Below, piece by piece: positions 52,722-61,232 of a stretch of 64,000 nt of DNA. A model generated the notes under the pieces. The model had not been told where the DNA came from and did no database searches. It saw nothing but the letters and a program-made list of their open reading frames with translations. The position numbers and the translations under genes are program-made. The stretch is taken from contig NZ_JBISCC010000124.1 of NCBI RefSeq assembly GCF_044385915.1, positions 124,001 through 188,000 of the forward strand, in the 5' to 3' direction. The stretch is from Thalassobellus citreus. GTDB lineage: Bacteria; Bacteroidota; Bacteroidia; Flavobacteriales; Flavobacteriaceae. Every line of letters begins with the position of its first letter. Position 1 is the first letter of the stretch.

Positions 52722-53142
52722 ATCTGTAAAATATATCGTGCTATTTATTCTTTTTGGACTATTGGTTTTAATTCGTTTTTATGAAAATGAATTGTTTTAC
52801 GATCCTTATCTTACATTTTTTCAAAATGACTATTTATATATTGATAGTCCGAGGCGAGAAGTGCTAAAAGTTACGGCTTTTACAGCGTTGCGATATGTTT
52901 TAAACACCCTTATTTCATTAAGTATCCTCTATGTTTTTTTTAAAGATAAAAGCATCATTAAGTTCTCTGTTATTATTTATTTATTAGCTTTTTTTGTTTT
53001 AATATTAATCTATTTATATTTTGTGGTAAACCCAAAGCAAGAGGATTATTATTTGTTTTTTAATGTGCGCCGTTTTTTAATTCAGCCTATTATTTTAATT
53101 CTATTATTACCTGCTTTCTACTACCATAAGCTTAAGTCTTAA
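52714..53142 (+). CDS. exosortase F system-associated membrane protein
   Basis: 142 aa with four TM helices and conserved polar loops between them (RFYENELFYDPYLTFFQNDY, NPKQEDYYLFFNVRRFLIQP). It belongs to the small family always encoded next to xrtF in Flavobacteria. Translation is coupled by the 8-nt overlap. Role in the exosortase system unknown. Confidence 0.85.
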   Translation: MDKSVKYIVLFILFGLLVLIRFYENELFYDPYLTFFQNDYLYIDSPRREVLKVTAFTALRYVLNTLISLSILYVFFKDKSIIKFSVIIYLLAFFVLILIYLYFVVNPKQEDYYLFFNVRRFLIQPIILILLLPAFYYHKLKS

Positions 53143-53187
53143 ATGTTAATCATTTTACAAAAAAGAAGTTGAGGTTTATCTTTTTTG

Positions 53188-53195
53188 TACCTTTG
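53188..53195 (+). promoter_or_regulatory. -7 element of the metal-handling operon
   Basis: TACCTTTG, 4 nt before the GTG at 53200, so the transcript is probably leaderless and the longer TTG frame from 53185 is excluded. Confidence 0.55.
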
Positions 53196-53199
53196 TGAT

Positions 53200-53613
53200 G
53201 TGATAAAGCAATTTTTACATAAAAGTTTTTCTATACTATTAGCATTACTTGTATTGTTTTCAACGGTATCTTTTACTGTTGAAAAACATTTTTGTGGTGA
53301 TGTTTTAATAGATGTTTCTGTTTTTTCTGAAGCCCAAAAATGTGATATGGGTTCTAATGAAATGGAGCAGCAAACTGTTAAGAAAATGTCATGTTGTAAA
53401 GATGAAATTGAAGTTGTTAAAGGTCAAGATGAATTAAAATTTTCTTCTTTTGAAGATTTACATTTTGAACAACAACAGTTTATTGCATGTGCATTCTATG
53501 CTTATATTAATTTATTTGAAAGTATAGAAAAACAATGTATTCCTCATAAAGATTATTCTCCTCCCAATTTGGTTGCCGATATTCAGGTGTTAGACCAAGT
53601 TTTTATTATTTGA
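53200..53613 (+). CDS. HYC_CC_PP-type small secreted protein
   Basis: 137 aa from GTG 53200. Signal anchor SFSILLALLVLFSTVSFTV, then the family marks: KHFCGDVLIDVSVF (HFC in place of HYC), MSCCKDE (CC) and DYSPPNL (PP), plus a conserved Cys in FIACAFYAY. The four cysteines and histidines suggest metal binding in the periplasm. It opens the cluster that continues with an HMA-MauE protein, a TonB receptor and a secreted HMA protein, all rightward, supporting copper or similar metal handling. Confidence 0.8.
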   Translation: MIKQFLHKSFSILLALLVLFSTVSFTVEKHFCGDVLIDVSVFSEAQKCDMGSNEMEQQTVKKMSCCKDEIEVVKGQDELKFSSFEDLHFEQQQFIACAFYAYINLFESIEKQCIPHKDYSPPNLVADIQVLDQVFII

Positions 53614-53658
53614 GATATAGATTTTTTTATTCCCTTGAATAAGGGGATTTCTTAAGGT

Positions 53659-53676
53659 TTTCCGTTTTCACGGAAA
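53659..53676. repeat. short palindromic repeat
   Basis: TTTCCGT-TTTC-ACGGAAA, perfect 7-bp stem, between the HYC_CC_PP gene and the HMA-MauE gene. Confidence 0.55.
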
Positions 53677-53714
53677 TCAAAAAAGAATCTTAAACATTCA
53701 AATAATATTTCAAA

Positions 53715-54437
53715 ATGAAACATACATATACAGTTACAGGTATGACCTGTAATGGTTGCAGAACATCTGTTGAAGATAAACTCAACGCGTTAGAAGATGT
53801 TGTCCATGCAACCGTAAATTTAGAAAAGGCAGAAGCCATCATTGAAATGACTAAGCATATTTCAATTGATGTATTGCAAAAAGCGATTTCTGATAAATAC
53901 ACTATTTCAGAAAAAAACATATTTAAAAATCAGCTTCCTATTAAGGAAGAGCAAAAAAGTGATTTACAACAGTTGTTTCCCGTGTTCTTAATTTTTGCTT
54001 ACATTATTATAGCATCCGTTTTATTAAATAGTAAGCCGTGGGATGCTAGCAGTTTTATGCTCGATTTTATGGGCTTGTTTTATATTGTTTTTAGCTTTTT
54101 TAAGCTTTTAGATTTAAAAGGATTTCCAAAATCTTTTAAAATGTACGATCCGTTGGCTAAAGTAGTGCCAGTGTATGGTTGGGTGTATCCTTTTATTGAA
54201 GTTACTCTTGGTATTATGTTTTTAATGCGTATTGAAATTTCAATAGCCCTAATAATTACTTTAACTGTTTTAGGAATTACAACCATTGGAGTAACAAAAG
54301 CATTGCTTGATAAAAAAAACATTCAATGTGCTTGTTTAGGAACCGCTTTAAAACTTCCCATGACTAAAGCAACGTTTATTGAGAACAGTATAATGCTTGT
54401 TATGGCAATTATCATGCTGCTTAAAACCTACAATTAA
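53715..54437 (+). CDS. HMA domain fused to MauE/DoxX-like membrane domain
   Basis: 240 aa. Residues 1-66 are a heavy-metal-associated domain with the CxxC site GMTCNGC. Residues about 80-240 form four or five TM helices of the MauE/DoxX type (MYDPLAKVVPVYGWVYPFIE, then a CACLG pair of cysteines between helices). This architecture is common in Bacteroidota metal clusters; the CxxC binds Cu+ or another soft metal and the cysteine pair may form a redox site. Followed immediately (1 nt) by the TonB receptor, so they are cotranscribed. Confidence 0.88.
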   Translation: MKHTYTVTGMTCNGCRTSVEDKLNALEDVVHATVNLEKAEAIIEMTKHISIDVLQKAISDKYTISEKNIFKNQLPIKEEQKSDLQQLFPVFLIFAYIIIASVLLNSKPWDASSFMLDFMGLFYIVFSFFKLLDLKGFPKSFKMYDPLAKVVPVYGWVYPFIEVTLGIMFLMRIEISIALIITLTVLGITTIGVTKALLDKKNIQCACLGTALKLPMTKATFIENSIMLVMAIIMLLKTYN

Positions 54438-54438
54438 A

Positions 54439-56676
54439 ATGAAACATATAGTATATATATTATTAATGCTTCCTACTGTTTTTTATTCGCAAGATAAAAT
54501 TAGCGGAATGATTATGGAAGCAAACGATAAAAACGAGCATATAGGATTAGCAGGTGCTAATGTGTATTGGCTTAATACATCTATTGGAGTTGTTACCGAT
54601 ATAGATGGCAAATTTTCAATTTCTTATTCAAAAGAAAACACAAAACTGGTTATAAGTTATGTGGGGTTTAAAACCGATACTTTAACTATTCGAGAACCAA
54701 AAATGGTGCATCATTGGTTGCAACCAACCGATAATTTAGATGAGGTAACAGTAACTTCTAGAAAACAAGCAACTTCAAAATCGTATATGCAAGCTACCAA
54801 TGTTTTTACTGTTAGTAGTGATGAGCTGTTAAAAGCAGCATGTTGTAACTTGTCTGAAAGTTTTGAAACCAATCCTTCTATCGATGTTAATTTTGCCGAC
54901 GCTATTACAGGAACGCGACAAATTAAAATGTTGGGATTAACAAGTCCGTATATTTTAATTGCAACAGAAAATATTCCATCCATTCGCGGTGCTTCTCAAG
55001 CTTTTGGGTTGAGTTTTATTCCTGGTACTTGGGTTAGTAGCATACAAATAACAAAAGGAGCGGGGAGTGTTGTTAATGGTTACGAAAGTATTGCGGGACA
55101 AATAAATGCTGAATTAGTGAAACCAACAACCGATAATAAGTTGTTTGTTAATTTGTTTGGAGCATCTAGTGAGCGTTTAGAATTAAATACCCATATTAAT
55201 ACGAAGGTGAGTGATAAATGGCATACAGGTTTATATTTACACGGAAACACCCATCATGGAAAACATGATGTTAATAATGATGGGTTTTTAGATATGCCTC
55301 AATACGATCAAATTAATGTTATGAACCGTTGGCAATATACCAATGCTGAAAAAGGCTTTGTGAGTTTTATAAATTTTAAATTTTTAAATGATGAAAAGCA
55401 AACAGGGCAACTTGATTTTAATCCAGAAACCGATAAATTAACAACCAATCATTGGGGAAGCGAAATAGATACGAGGCGTTATGAAGTTTCGGCTAAGTTA
55501 GGCTATGTAAATCCTGAAATTCCATATCAAAGTTTGGGTGTTCAAACAGCATTTAGTAATCATAAACAAGATTCTTATTTTGGTTTAAATCAATACGATA
55601 TTACACAAAATAGTTTGTACACAAATGCTATTTATAATTCTATTATTAGCGATTCTAGGCATAAAATAAAAACAGGTGTTAGTTATACTTATGATCATTA
55701 TGATGAGTTTGTAAATACTGTTTCCTATGAAAGAACCGAACATTCTATAGGTGCTTTTTTCGAATATAATTATGATAATTTAGATAAATTGAATCTAACC
55801 GCGGGTGTTCGTATAGATAATCACAATTTATTAGGCACATTTGTAACACCTAGATTGCATGTGCGTTATACACCATGGGAGAAATCGGCTTTACGAGCAT
55901 CGGTTGGACGTGGAAAACGAAGTGCTAATATTTTTGCAGAAAATCAAAATATGTTTTCAACGTCAAGAGTTATTAATATTGTAAATAGTGGTGGCAGCGT
56001 TTATGGTTTAGATCCTGAGATAGCATGGAATTACGGCATGTCTTATTTGCAAGGGTTTAATTTATTTGGAAGAAAAGCAGATATTACTTTAGATTATTAT
56101 ATAACCGATTTTAAAAATCAAGTGGTAGTAGATTATGAAAACCCACAAGAAGTTAGTTTCTATAATCTCGACGGAAAAAGTTATGCGAACAGTTTTCAAT
56201 TAGAATTGAATTATAATGTTTTTAAGAATTTCGATTTAAGAATGGCATATAAATATTATGATGTGCAAACACAGTATAATTCAGGTAAGCTAGAAAAGCC
56301 GTTAATACCAAAACATCGATTGTTTGCTAATGCATCCTATGAGACACAAGTTAAAGAAGGTGGTAAACAATGGAAGTTTGATGCTACTTACAATTGGTTA
56401 GGAAAACAACGTTTTTCATCAACAGTATCAAATCCTTTGCAGTATCAGTTGGCTGCAAATACACCATCTTTAGCGACTTTAAATGCGCAAGTAACTAAAG
56501 TGTTTTCTTCTAAGTTTGAAGTGTATTTAGGAGGTGAAAACATGACCAATGTGAGGCAAAAAAATCCTATTTTAGGAGCCGATAATCCTTTTGGTGCGAA
56601 TTTTGATTCTACATTTGTGTACGGACCTATTTATGGAAGTAATTATTATGCAGGATTAAGATTTAAGATAAAATAA
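54439..56676 (+). CDS. TonB-dependent receptor, probable metal uptake
   Basis: 745 aa from ATG 54439; the 14 earlier codons overlap the preceding gene. Signal MKHIVYILLMLPTVFYSQ, carboxypeptidase-regulatory domain (GLAGANVYWLNTSIGVVTDI, LVISYVGFKTDTL), plug (VNFADAITGTRQIKMLGLTS, ENIPSIRGASQAFGLSF, ITKGAGSVVNGYESIAGQIN) and a barrel ending in YYAGLRFKIK. A CC pair (LLKAACCNLSESF) and a His-rich loop (YLHGNTHHGKHDVNNDG) are candidate metal contacts. Context between two HMA proteins suggests copper or zinc uptake. Exact substrate inferred, not shown. Confidence 0.88.
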   Translation: MKHIVYILLMLPTVFYSQDKISGMIMEANDKNEHIGLAGANVYWLNTSIGVVTDIDGKFSISYSKENTKLVISYVGFKTDTLTIREPKMVHHWLQPTDNLDEVTVTSRKQATSKSYMQATNVFTVSSDELLKAACCNLSESFETNPSIDVNFADAITGTRQIKMLGLTSPYILIATENIPSIRGASQAFGLSFIPGTWVSSIQITKGAGSVVNGYESIAGQINAELVKPTTDNKLFVNLFGASSERLELNTHINTKVSDKWHTGLYLHGNTHHGKHDVNNDGFLDMPQYDQINVMNRWQYTNAEKGFVSFINFKFLNDEKQTGQLDFNPETDKLTTNHWGSEIDTRRYEVSAKLGYVNPEIPYQSLGVQTAFSNHKQDSYFGLNQYDITQNSLYTNAIYNSIISDSRHKIKTGVSYTYDHYDEFVNTVSYERTEHSIGAFFEYNYDNLDKLNLTAGVRIDNHNLLGTFVTPRLHVRYTPWEKSALRASVGRGKRSANIFAENQNMFSTSRVINIVNSGGSVYGLDPEIAWNYGMSYLQGFNLFGRKADITLDYYITDFKNQVVVDYENPQEVSFYNLDGKSYANSFQLELNYNVFKNFDLRMAYKYYDVQTQYNSGKLEKPLIPKHRLFANASYETQVKEGGKQWKFDATYNWLGKQRFSSTVSNPLQYQLAANTPSLATLNAQVTKVFSSKFEVYLGGENMTNVRQKNPILGADNPFGANFDSTFVYGPIYGSNYYAGLRFKIK

Positions 56677-56704
56677 AAATTTAAAAACAATAAATTATAA
56701 ACAG

Positions 56705-57082
56705 ATGAAAAAAATATTATTACTAGCAGTTATGCTAATAGGAACAACAATATTTGCGCAAAATAAAAATGCAAAGGCTTCTATGGAAGTAGATGGTGTT
56801 TGTATGATGTGTAAAACTAGAATTGAAAAAGCGTGTTTAAACACCAAAGGTGTTAAGTCTGCTGTGTGGAATGTGAAGACACACGAGTTAAAATTAATTT
56901 TTGACGAACGCAAAACAGATGTTAAAACTATTAAAAAGAGTGTGGTTGCTGTTGGTCATGATACAAAAGAATTAAAAGCTACCGATGAAGCTTATGCAAC
57001 AGTACATCCGTGTTGTAGGTATCGCGATGTTGCTGTTCAGAAAGATCACAAGGTTGAGGAAGCAGATGAGCATAAAGATTAA
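56705..57082 (+). CDS. secreted HMA-domain protein
   Basis: 125 aa. Signal MKKILLLAVMLIGTTIFAQ, then one heavy-metal-associated domain with site GVCMMCKTRIEKACLNTKG and a C-terminal tail HPCCRYRDVAVQKDHKVEEA rich in Cys and His. Most HMA proteins are cytosolic; the signal peptide places this one in the periplasm, where it could take metal from the TonB receptor. Last gene of the cluster, ended by a strong hairpin. Confidence 0.88.
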   Translation: MKKILLLAVMLIGTTIFAQNKNAKASMEVDGVCMMCKTRIEKACLNTKGVKSAVWNVKTHELKLIFDERKTDVKTIKKSVVAVGHDTKELKATDEAYATVHPCCRYRDVAVQKDHKVEEADEHKD

Positions 57083-57085
57083 AAC

Positions 57086-57122
57086 AAAAAGCCCAAACTA
57101 TTTTAGTTTGGGCGTTTTGTTT
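57086..57122. terminator. bidirectional terminator
   Basis: GCCCAAACTA-TTT-TAGTTTGGGC, perfect 10-bp stem, extended by AAAACAAAA on the left and TTTTGTTTT on the right. It separates the metal operon from the convergent pectate lyase gene. Confidence 0.9.
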
Positions 57123-57141
57123 TTTTTAAATAGTTTTATAA

Positions 57142-58566
57142 TTAAAAGACAACTTTGAAATTATTATTTTCATTGCTTTTTTCTAGTTTAATTATATATA
57201 ATCCACTTAAATTTAAAGGGATAAGGTTTAATTCCTTATTTAATACGGATTGATAAACTGTTCTTCCGTTTAAGTCAAAAATAGTTGCAGTAGTTTGCGG
57301 TTTTGTTTTAATAAATAATACATGTTCTTTAACCCATACTTTATGGTTTAGCATAGAATCAGTATTAATGCTAAGAGGGTCGGCGGAAATTTTCCCTATA
57401 CCACTATAGGTTGGTACTATGCTAGGTATGTCTGTAGTTGCATGTAGTACATTAGAATACGTATATAAGTTTGATGGTGTAAAATTACAGTCTCTAACAA
57501 AATCTTCGCTAGAACTTAAAGGGCTTGATTTGCCTCCATTAACATTTGAAATGCCACTAGGAAGTCTGCTGCAATTTTCAAATATATTATCAATTAATTT
57601 TCCTTGACCATTTTCTGAAAGTTTACCAAATACCGGTTTTTTTGAATTCTTAAAATAATTTTGCTCTATGTAGGCGTTCGAATTTATTCGAACATTAACT
57701 CCATCTCCAGGACAGTCTGCCATATAGTTGTTAAAATAATGATGTTGACCATATCTTAAAAGAGGTAAGCGCGAACCATCAATTCTCGTAAAATAGTTAT
57801 GGTGAAATGTTATCGTTCTATTGTAATCATCACTATTACCACTACCAGAAAGTAAAGCTTTAGAGTGGTCATGAAAATAGTTCCATGAAATAGTAAGGTT
57901 TTGAACATTGTTTTTATTGTCTATAAGACCATCATAACGGTCTTTACTTGAAATATTTTCATTATAAAACTCACAATGGTCAATCCAAATATGTTCACTA
58001 ATACGTTGAGGTTCTGGAATACTATCCTTATCGGCTTGTATGCCTATACAATCAGGATCTCCAATGGTGGTTACCCCATCAGTATCTAAAATTTTATATT
58101 CTCCGTCTCTAGTGGCAGGAACATTTTTCATGGTGAATTTAATATTTCTAATAATAATATTAGACTGACATTGTATTACAAGCCCAATACGATTAAAGAA
58201 TGCTTTATCGTCTATTCCTATTAAGGTTTTATTTGAGCCGACTTTTAAAATGGCACCAAATGTTGTTTCAATTGCTCCAGCATCACTACTATTTACAATG
58301 CCACCATCAGCATCAACCCATGTTTGAACTCCTGTATTGAACTCTTTGTCAATTCTTATTATATAAGGTGTTGAAGGATTTTCAATATACTGTTTTAATT
58401 CAGCTAAATTTGTAGGGGTTACAATGTCTCCGCCTTCGCCTCCTGTGGTGCTTCCGTTTAGGGTAGCAAAACCAACCATACTAAAATCGGGAGTTTGAGC
58501 TGAAATTACAGTAGTTAAATAAAAGGCTAATACAAAAAAGTAAGGTTTGATTTGGAAGAATTTCAT
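57142..58566 (-). CDS. T9SS-sorted pectate lyase (polysaccharide lyase family 1)
   Basis: 474 aa. Signal about 1-23, then a right-handed beta-helix of the PL1 type: FNRIGLVIQCQSNIIIRNIK, WIDHCEFYNENISSKDRYDG (the WiDH motif), LIDNKNNVQNLTISWNYFHD, ITFHHNYFTRIDGSRLPLLR with the catalytic-region Arg. C-terminal 75 residues are a type A T9SS tail (TTATIFDLNGRTVYQSVLNK, LNLSGLYIIKLEKS). It cleaves polygalacturonate by beta-elimination outside the cell. A 14-bp LacI-type palindrome 61 nt upstream probably controls it by sugar availability. Confidence 0.92.
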   Translation of the reverse strand: MKFFQIKPYFFVLAFYLTTVISAQTPDFSMVGFATLNGSTTGGEGGDIVTPTNLAELKQYIENPSTPYIIRIDKEFNTGVQTWVDADGGIVNSSDAGAIETTFGAILKVGSNKTLIGIDDKAFFNRIGLVIQCQSNIIIRNIKFTMKNVPATRDGEYKILDTDGVTTIGDPDCIGIQADKDSIPEPQRISEHIWIDHCEFYNENISSKDRYDGLIDNKNNVQNLTISWNYFHDHSKALLSGSGNSDDYNRTITFHHNYFTRIDGSRLPLLRYGQHHYFNNYMADCPGDGVNVRINSNAYIEQNYFKNSKKPVFGKLSENGQGKLIDNIFENCSRLPSGISNVNGGKSSPLSSSEDFVRDCNFTPSNLYTYSNVLHATTDIPSIVPTYSGIGKISADPLSINTDSMLNHKVWVKEHVLFIKTKPQTTATIFDLNGRTVYQSVLNKELNLIPLNLSGLYIIKLEKSNENNNFKVVF

Positions 58567-58626
58567 AAGATTAAAAATTTAAAAAAATGATTTTTTAAAG
58601 GTAATCTATTTATTTAATAAATTATC

Positions 58627-58640
58627 TGTAATCGATTACA
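58627..58640. promoter_or_regulatory. LacI-family operator TGTAATCGATTACA
   Basis: Perfect 14-bp palindrome with central CG, 61 nt upstream of the pectate lyase start and adjacent to where its -33 box should lie (-7-like TACCTTTA at 58603-58596 on the minus strand). Its form is that of LacI/GalR operators used in carbohydrate loci. Confidence 0.6.
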
Positions 58641-58660
58641 TTTTTAATTGAGTTAAAACA

Positions 58661-58694
58661 AAAAACGCTTCAAAATTAATTTTGAAGCGTTTTT
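58661..58694. terminator. terminator after groL
   Basis: AAAAACGCTTCAAAATT directly followed by its exact reverse complement, 34 nt in all, downstream of the groL stop. Confidence 0.92.
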
Positions 58695-58721
58695 AATAAT
58701 TTATGTATCGAGATTCTCTAT

Positions 58722-60353
58722 TTACATCATTCCTGGCATACCGCCACCTCCCATTGGAGGCATTGCAGGAACATCTTCTTTAATGTCTACTAAAGCACAT
58801 TCAGTAGTAAGAATCATTCCAGAAACAGAAGCAGCATTTTCTAAAGCTACACGTGTTACTTTCTTAGGATCGATAATACCAGCTTTAAGCATATCTACAT
58901 AAGTATCAGATTTCGCATCAAAACCAAAATCTTTTTTACCTTCAAGAATTTTGTTTATAACTACAGAACCTTCACCACCAGCATTTTCAACAATAGTACG
59001 TAAAGGCGCTTCGATAGCACGTGCTACGATTTGAACACCTGTTGTTTCATCTAAATTATCAGTAGTAAGTTTTTCTAAAACCGATTTAGCTCTCACTAAA
59101 GCAACACCACCACCAGCAACAATACCTTCTTCTACGGCAGCTCTTGTAGCGTGTAAAGCATCATCAACACGGTCTTTTTTCTCTTTCATTTCAACTTCAC
59201 TAGCAGCACCAACATAAAGTACGGCAACACCTCCAGCTAATTTAGCTAAACGCTCTTGTAGTTTTTCTTTATCGTAATCGCTCGTTGTTGTTTCAATTTG
59301 AGCTTTAATTTGGTTTACTCTAGCTTTAATATCTTTAGCAACACCAGCACCATTAACAATCGTTGTATTGTCTTTATCAACAGTAACTGTTTCTGCAGTA
59401 CCTAACATGCTTAAGTCAGCGTTTTCTAAAGTAAATCCGCGTTCTTCAGAAATAACAGTACCACCAGTTAAGATAGCAATATCTTCTAACATAGCTTTAC
59501 GTCTGTCTCCAAAACCTGGTGCTTTTACAGCAGCAATTTTAAGACCTCCACGTAATTTATTAACAACTAAAGTCGCTAATGCTTGTCCGTCTACATCTTC
59601 AGCAATAATTAATAAAGGACGACCAGACTGAGCAACTGGCTCTAGTATTGGAAGAATTTCTTGTAAGTTAGAAATCTTTTTGTCAAATAATAAAATGTAT
59701 GGATTCTCTAAATCGGCAATCATTTTATCAGCATCTGTTACAAAGTAAGGCGATAAATAACCTCTATCGAATTGCATACCTTCAACTACGTCTACATAAG
59801 TGTCCATACCCTTAGCTTCTTCAACAGTAATAACACCTTCTTTACCAACTTTACCAAAAGCAGTAGCAATTAGTTCGCCAATTGTATCATCATTGTTCGC
59901 AGAAATAGCAGCAACTTGTTTTATCATTTCTGATGAGTTACCTACTTTTTTAGCTTGTTTTTCTAGGTCTAGAGTAATAGCGTCTACAGCTTTATCAATA
60001 CCACGTTTTAAATCCATTGGATTTGCTCCAGCGGCAACGTTTTTTAAACCTTCTTTTACAATGGCTTGAGCTAAAACGGTTGCAGTTGTTGTTCCATCAC
60101 CAGCTAAGTCGTTGGTTTTAGAAGCTACTTCTTTTACCATTTGTGCGCCCATGTTCTCTAGAGCGTCATCAAGTTCAATTTCTTTAGCTACAGAAACCCC
60201 ATCTTTTGTTACTTGAGGTGCTCCAAAACTTTTTCCAATAATTACATTACGCCCTTTTGGACCTAACGTTACTTTAACTGCATTTGCTAATGCATCAACA
60301 CCACGTTTTAAACCGTCGCGAGCTTCAATATCAAATTTTATATCTTTTGCCAT
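58722..60353 (-). CDS. groL: chaperonin GroEL
   Basis: 543 aa, standard length. Start MAKDIKFDIEARDGLKRGVD, ATP-site motifs LGPKGRNVIIGKSFGAP and AGDGTTTATVLAQAIV, apical domain EGMQFDRGYLSPYFVTD, and the C-terminal GGGMPGMM tail. It forms the 14-mer folding chamber with GroES. It follows groS with a 105-bp gap that contains two GC-rich hairpins. Confidence 0.99.
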   Translation of the reverse strand: MAKDIKFDIEARDGLKRGVDALANAVKVTLGPKGRNVIIGKSFGAPQVTKDGVSVAKEIELDDALENMGAQMVKEVASKTNDLAGDGTTTATVLAQAIVKEGLKNVAAGANPMDLKRGIDKAVDAITLDLEKQAKKVGNSSEMIKQVAAISANNDDTIGELIATAFGKVGKEGVITVEEAKGMDTYVDVVEGMQFDRGYLSPYFVTDADKMIADLENPYILLFDKKISNLQEILPILEPVAQSGRPLLIIAEDVDGQALATLVVNKLRGGLKIAAVKAPGFGDRRKAMLEDIAILTGGTVISEERGFTLENADLSMLGTAETVTVDKDNTTIVNGAGVAKDIKARVNQIKAQIETTTSDYDKEKLQERLAKLAGGVAVLYVGAASEVEMKEKKDRVDDALHATRAAVEEGIVAGGGVALVRAKSVLEKLTTDNLDETTGVQIVARAIEAPLRTIVENAGGEGSVVINKILEGKKDFGFDAKSDTYVDMLKAGIIDPKKVTRVALENAASVSGMILTTECALVDIKEDVPAMPPMGGGGMPGMM

Positions 60354-60372
60354 AATATCTTTTGTTTTATTT

Positions 60373-60391
60373 TTTCCGCGAAAGCGGGAAA
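60373..60391. repeat. palindromic repeat in groS-groL gap
   Basis: TTTCCGCGAAAGCGGGAAA, stem with one bulged base. It lies 20 nt upstream of the groL start. Confidence 0.55.
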
Positions 60392-60425
60392 CTTGTTTTA
60401 ATTAAAATCTAGTTTGTTTCGTAAG

Positions 60426-60445
60426 ATTTCCGCTTAGGCGGAAAT
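60426..60445. repeat. palindromic repeat in groS-groL gap
   Basis: ATTTCCGC-TTAG-GCGGAAAT, perfect 8-bp stem, 13 nt after the groS stop. Confidence 0.6.
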
Positions 60446-60458
60446 GAAAAAGAACTGT

Positions 60459-60734
60459 TTAAATAATTGCAAGAATATCACTCTCGCGCATAATTAAATA
60501 ATCTGTTCCTTCTAGTTTAAGCTCTGTTCCTGCATATTTACCATACAAAACAGTATCGCCAACTTTTACAGTAATAGGTTCGTCTTTTGTGCCTTTTCCA
60601 GCAGCTACAACAGTTCCTTTTTGTGGTTTTTCTTTAGCGTTATCTGGAATAATAATTCCTGAAGCAGTTTTAGTTTCAGCAGCAGCAGGCTCAATAAGAA
60701 CACGGTCTGCTAATGGTTTAATGTTTAAGCTCAT
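60459..60734 (-). CDS. groS: co-chaperonin GroES
   Basis: 91 aa. IKPLADRVLIEPAAAETKTA, the mobile loop SGIIIPDNAKEKPQKGTVVA, and VGDTVLYGKYAGTELKLEG identify GroES. It caps the GroEL ring. Transcribed from its own promoter beyond the secG terminator; no CIRCE element is visible upstream. Confidence 0.98.
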   Translation of the reverse strand: MSLNIKPLADRVLIEPAAAETKTASGIIIPDNAKEKPQKGTVVAAGKGTKDEPITVKVGDTVLYGKYAGTELKLEGTDYLIMRESDILAII

Positions 60735-60827
60735 TGTATATTACTTTTTATAATTAAATTATTATTTATGTTTAAGCAAGAAGCTAAAAATGTGCCAATA
60801 CTTGATAACTGACAAACTTGCAGAAAC

Positions 60828-60861
60828 AAAAAATGCCAACTAAATTTAGTTGGCATTTTTT
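60828..60861. terminator. terminator after secG
   Basis: AAAAAATGCCAACTAAA followed at once by its exact reverse complement, 34 nt. It ends the lptE-TPR-secG unit before groS. Confidence 0.92.
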
Positions 60862-60881
60862 ATATTTTAAAGAACACTTGC

Positions 60882-61232
60882 TTATTCTGCAGGAGTTGTA
60901 TCTGTAGTGCTTTCTGCTGGTTGAGCAGGAACAGGTAAAGGTACTTCTGTTGTAGTATTGTCTGTGTCTAAAGCTTTAGAATCGATGCTATCACCACCTT
61001 TGTTTATTGCAACGTTAGATAGTAAAATTAATACTAATAATAATGTTGCTAAAGCCCATGTGCTTTTGTCTAAAAAATCGGTTGTCTTTTTTACACCACC
61101 TAATTGTTGGGTTCCACCACCTCCGAAAGAAGAAGATAATCCGCCTCCTTTAGGGTTTTGAACCATAATTACCACTATTAGTAAAAATGCTACTACAACT
61201 ATTAATGCTAGAAATATTGTAAACGTACTCAT
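60882..61232 (-). CDS. secG: preprotein translocase subunit SecG
   Basis: 116 aa. Two TM helices (FTIFLALIVVVAFLLIVVIM and ATLLLVLILLSNVAI) separated by the SecG loop VQNPKGGGLSSSFGGGGTQQ. The C-terminal 40 residues are an acidic, Thr/Pro-rich tail typical of Bacteroidota SecG. It assists SecYE translocation. The ATG overlaps the stop of the TPR gene by one base. Confidence 0.95.
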   Translation of the reverse strand: MSTFTIFLALIVVVAFLLIVVIMVQNPKGGGLSSSFGGGGTQQLGGVKKTTDFLDKSTWALATLLLVLILLSNVAINKGGDSIDSKALDTDNTTTEVPLPVPAQPAESTTDTTPAE

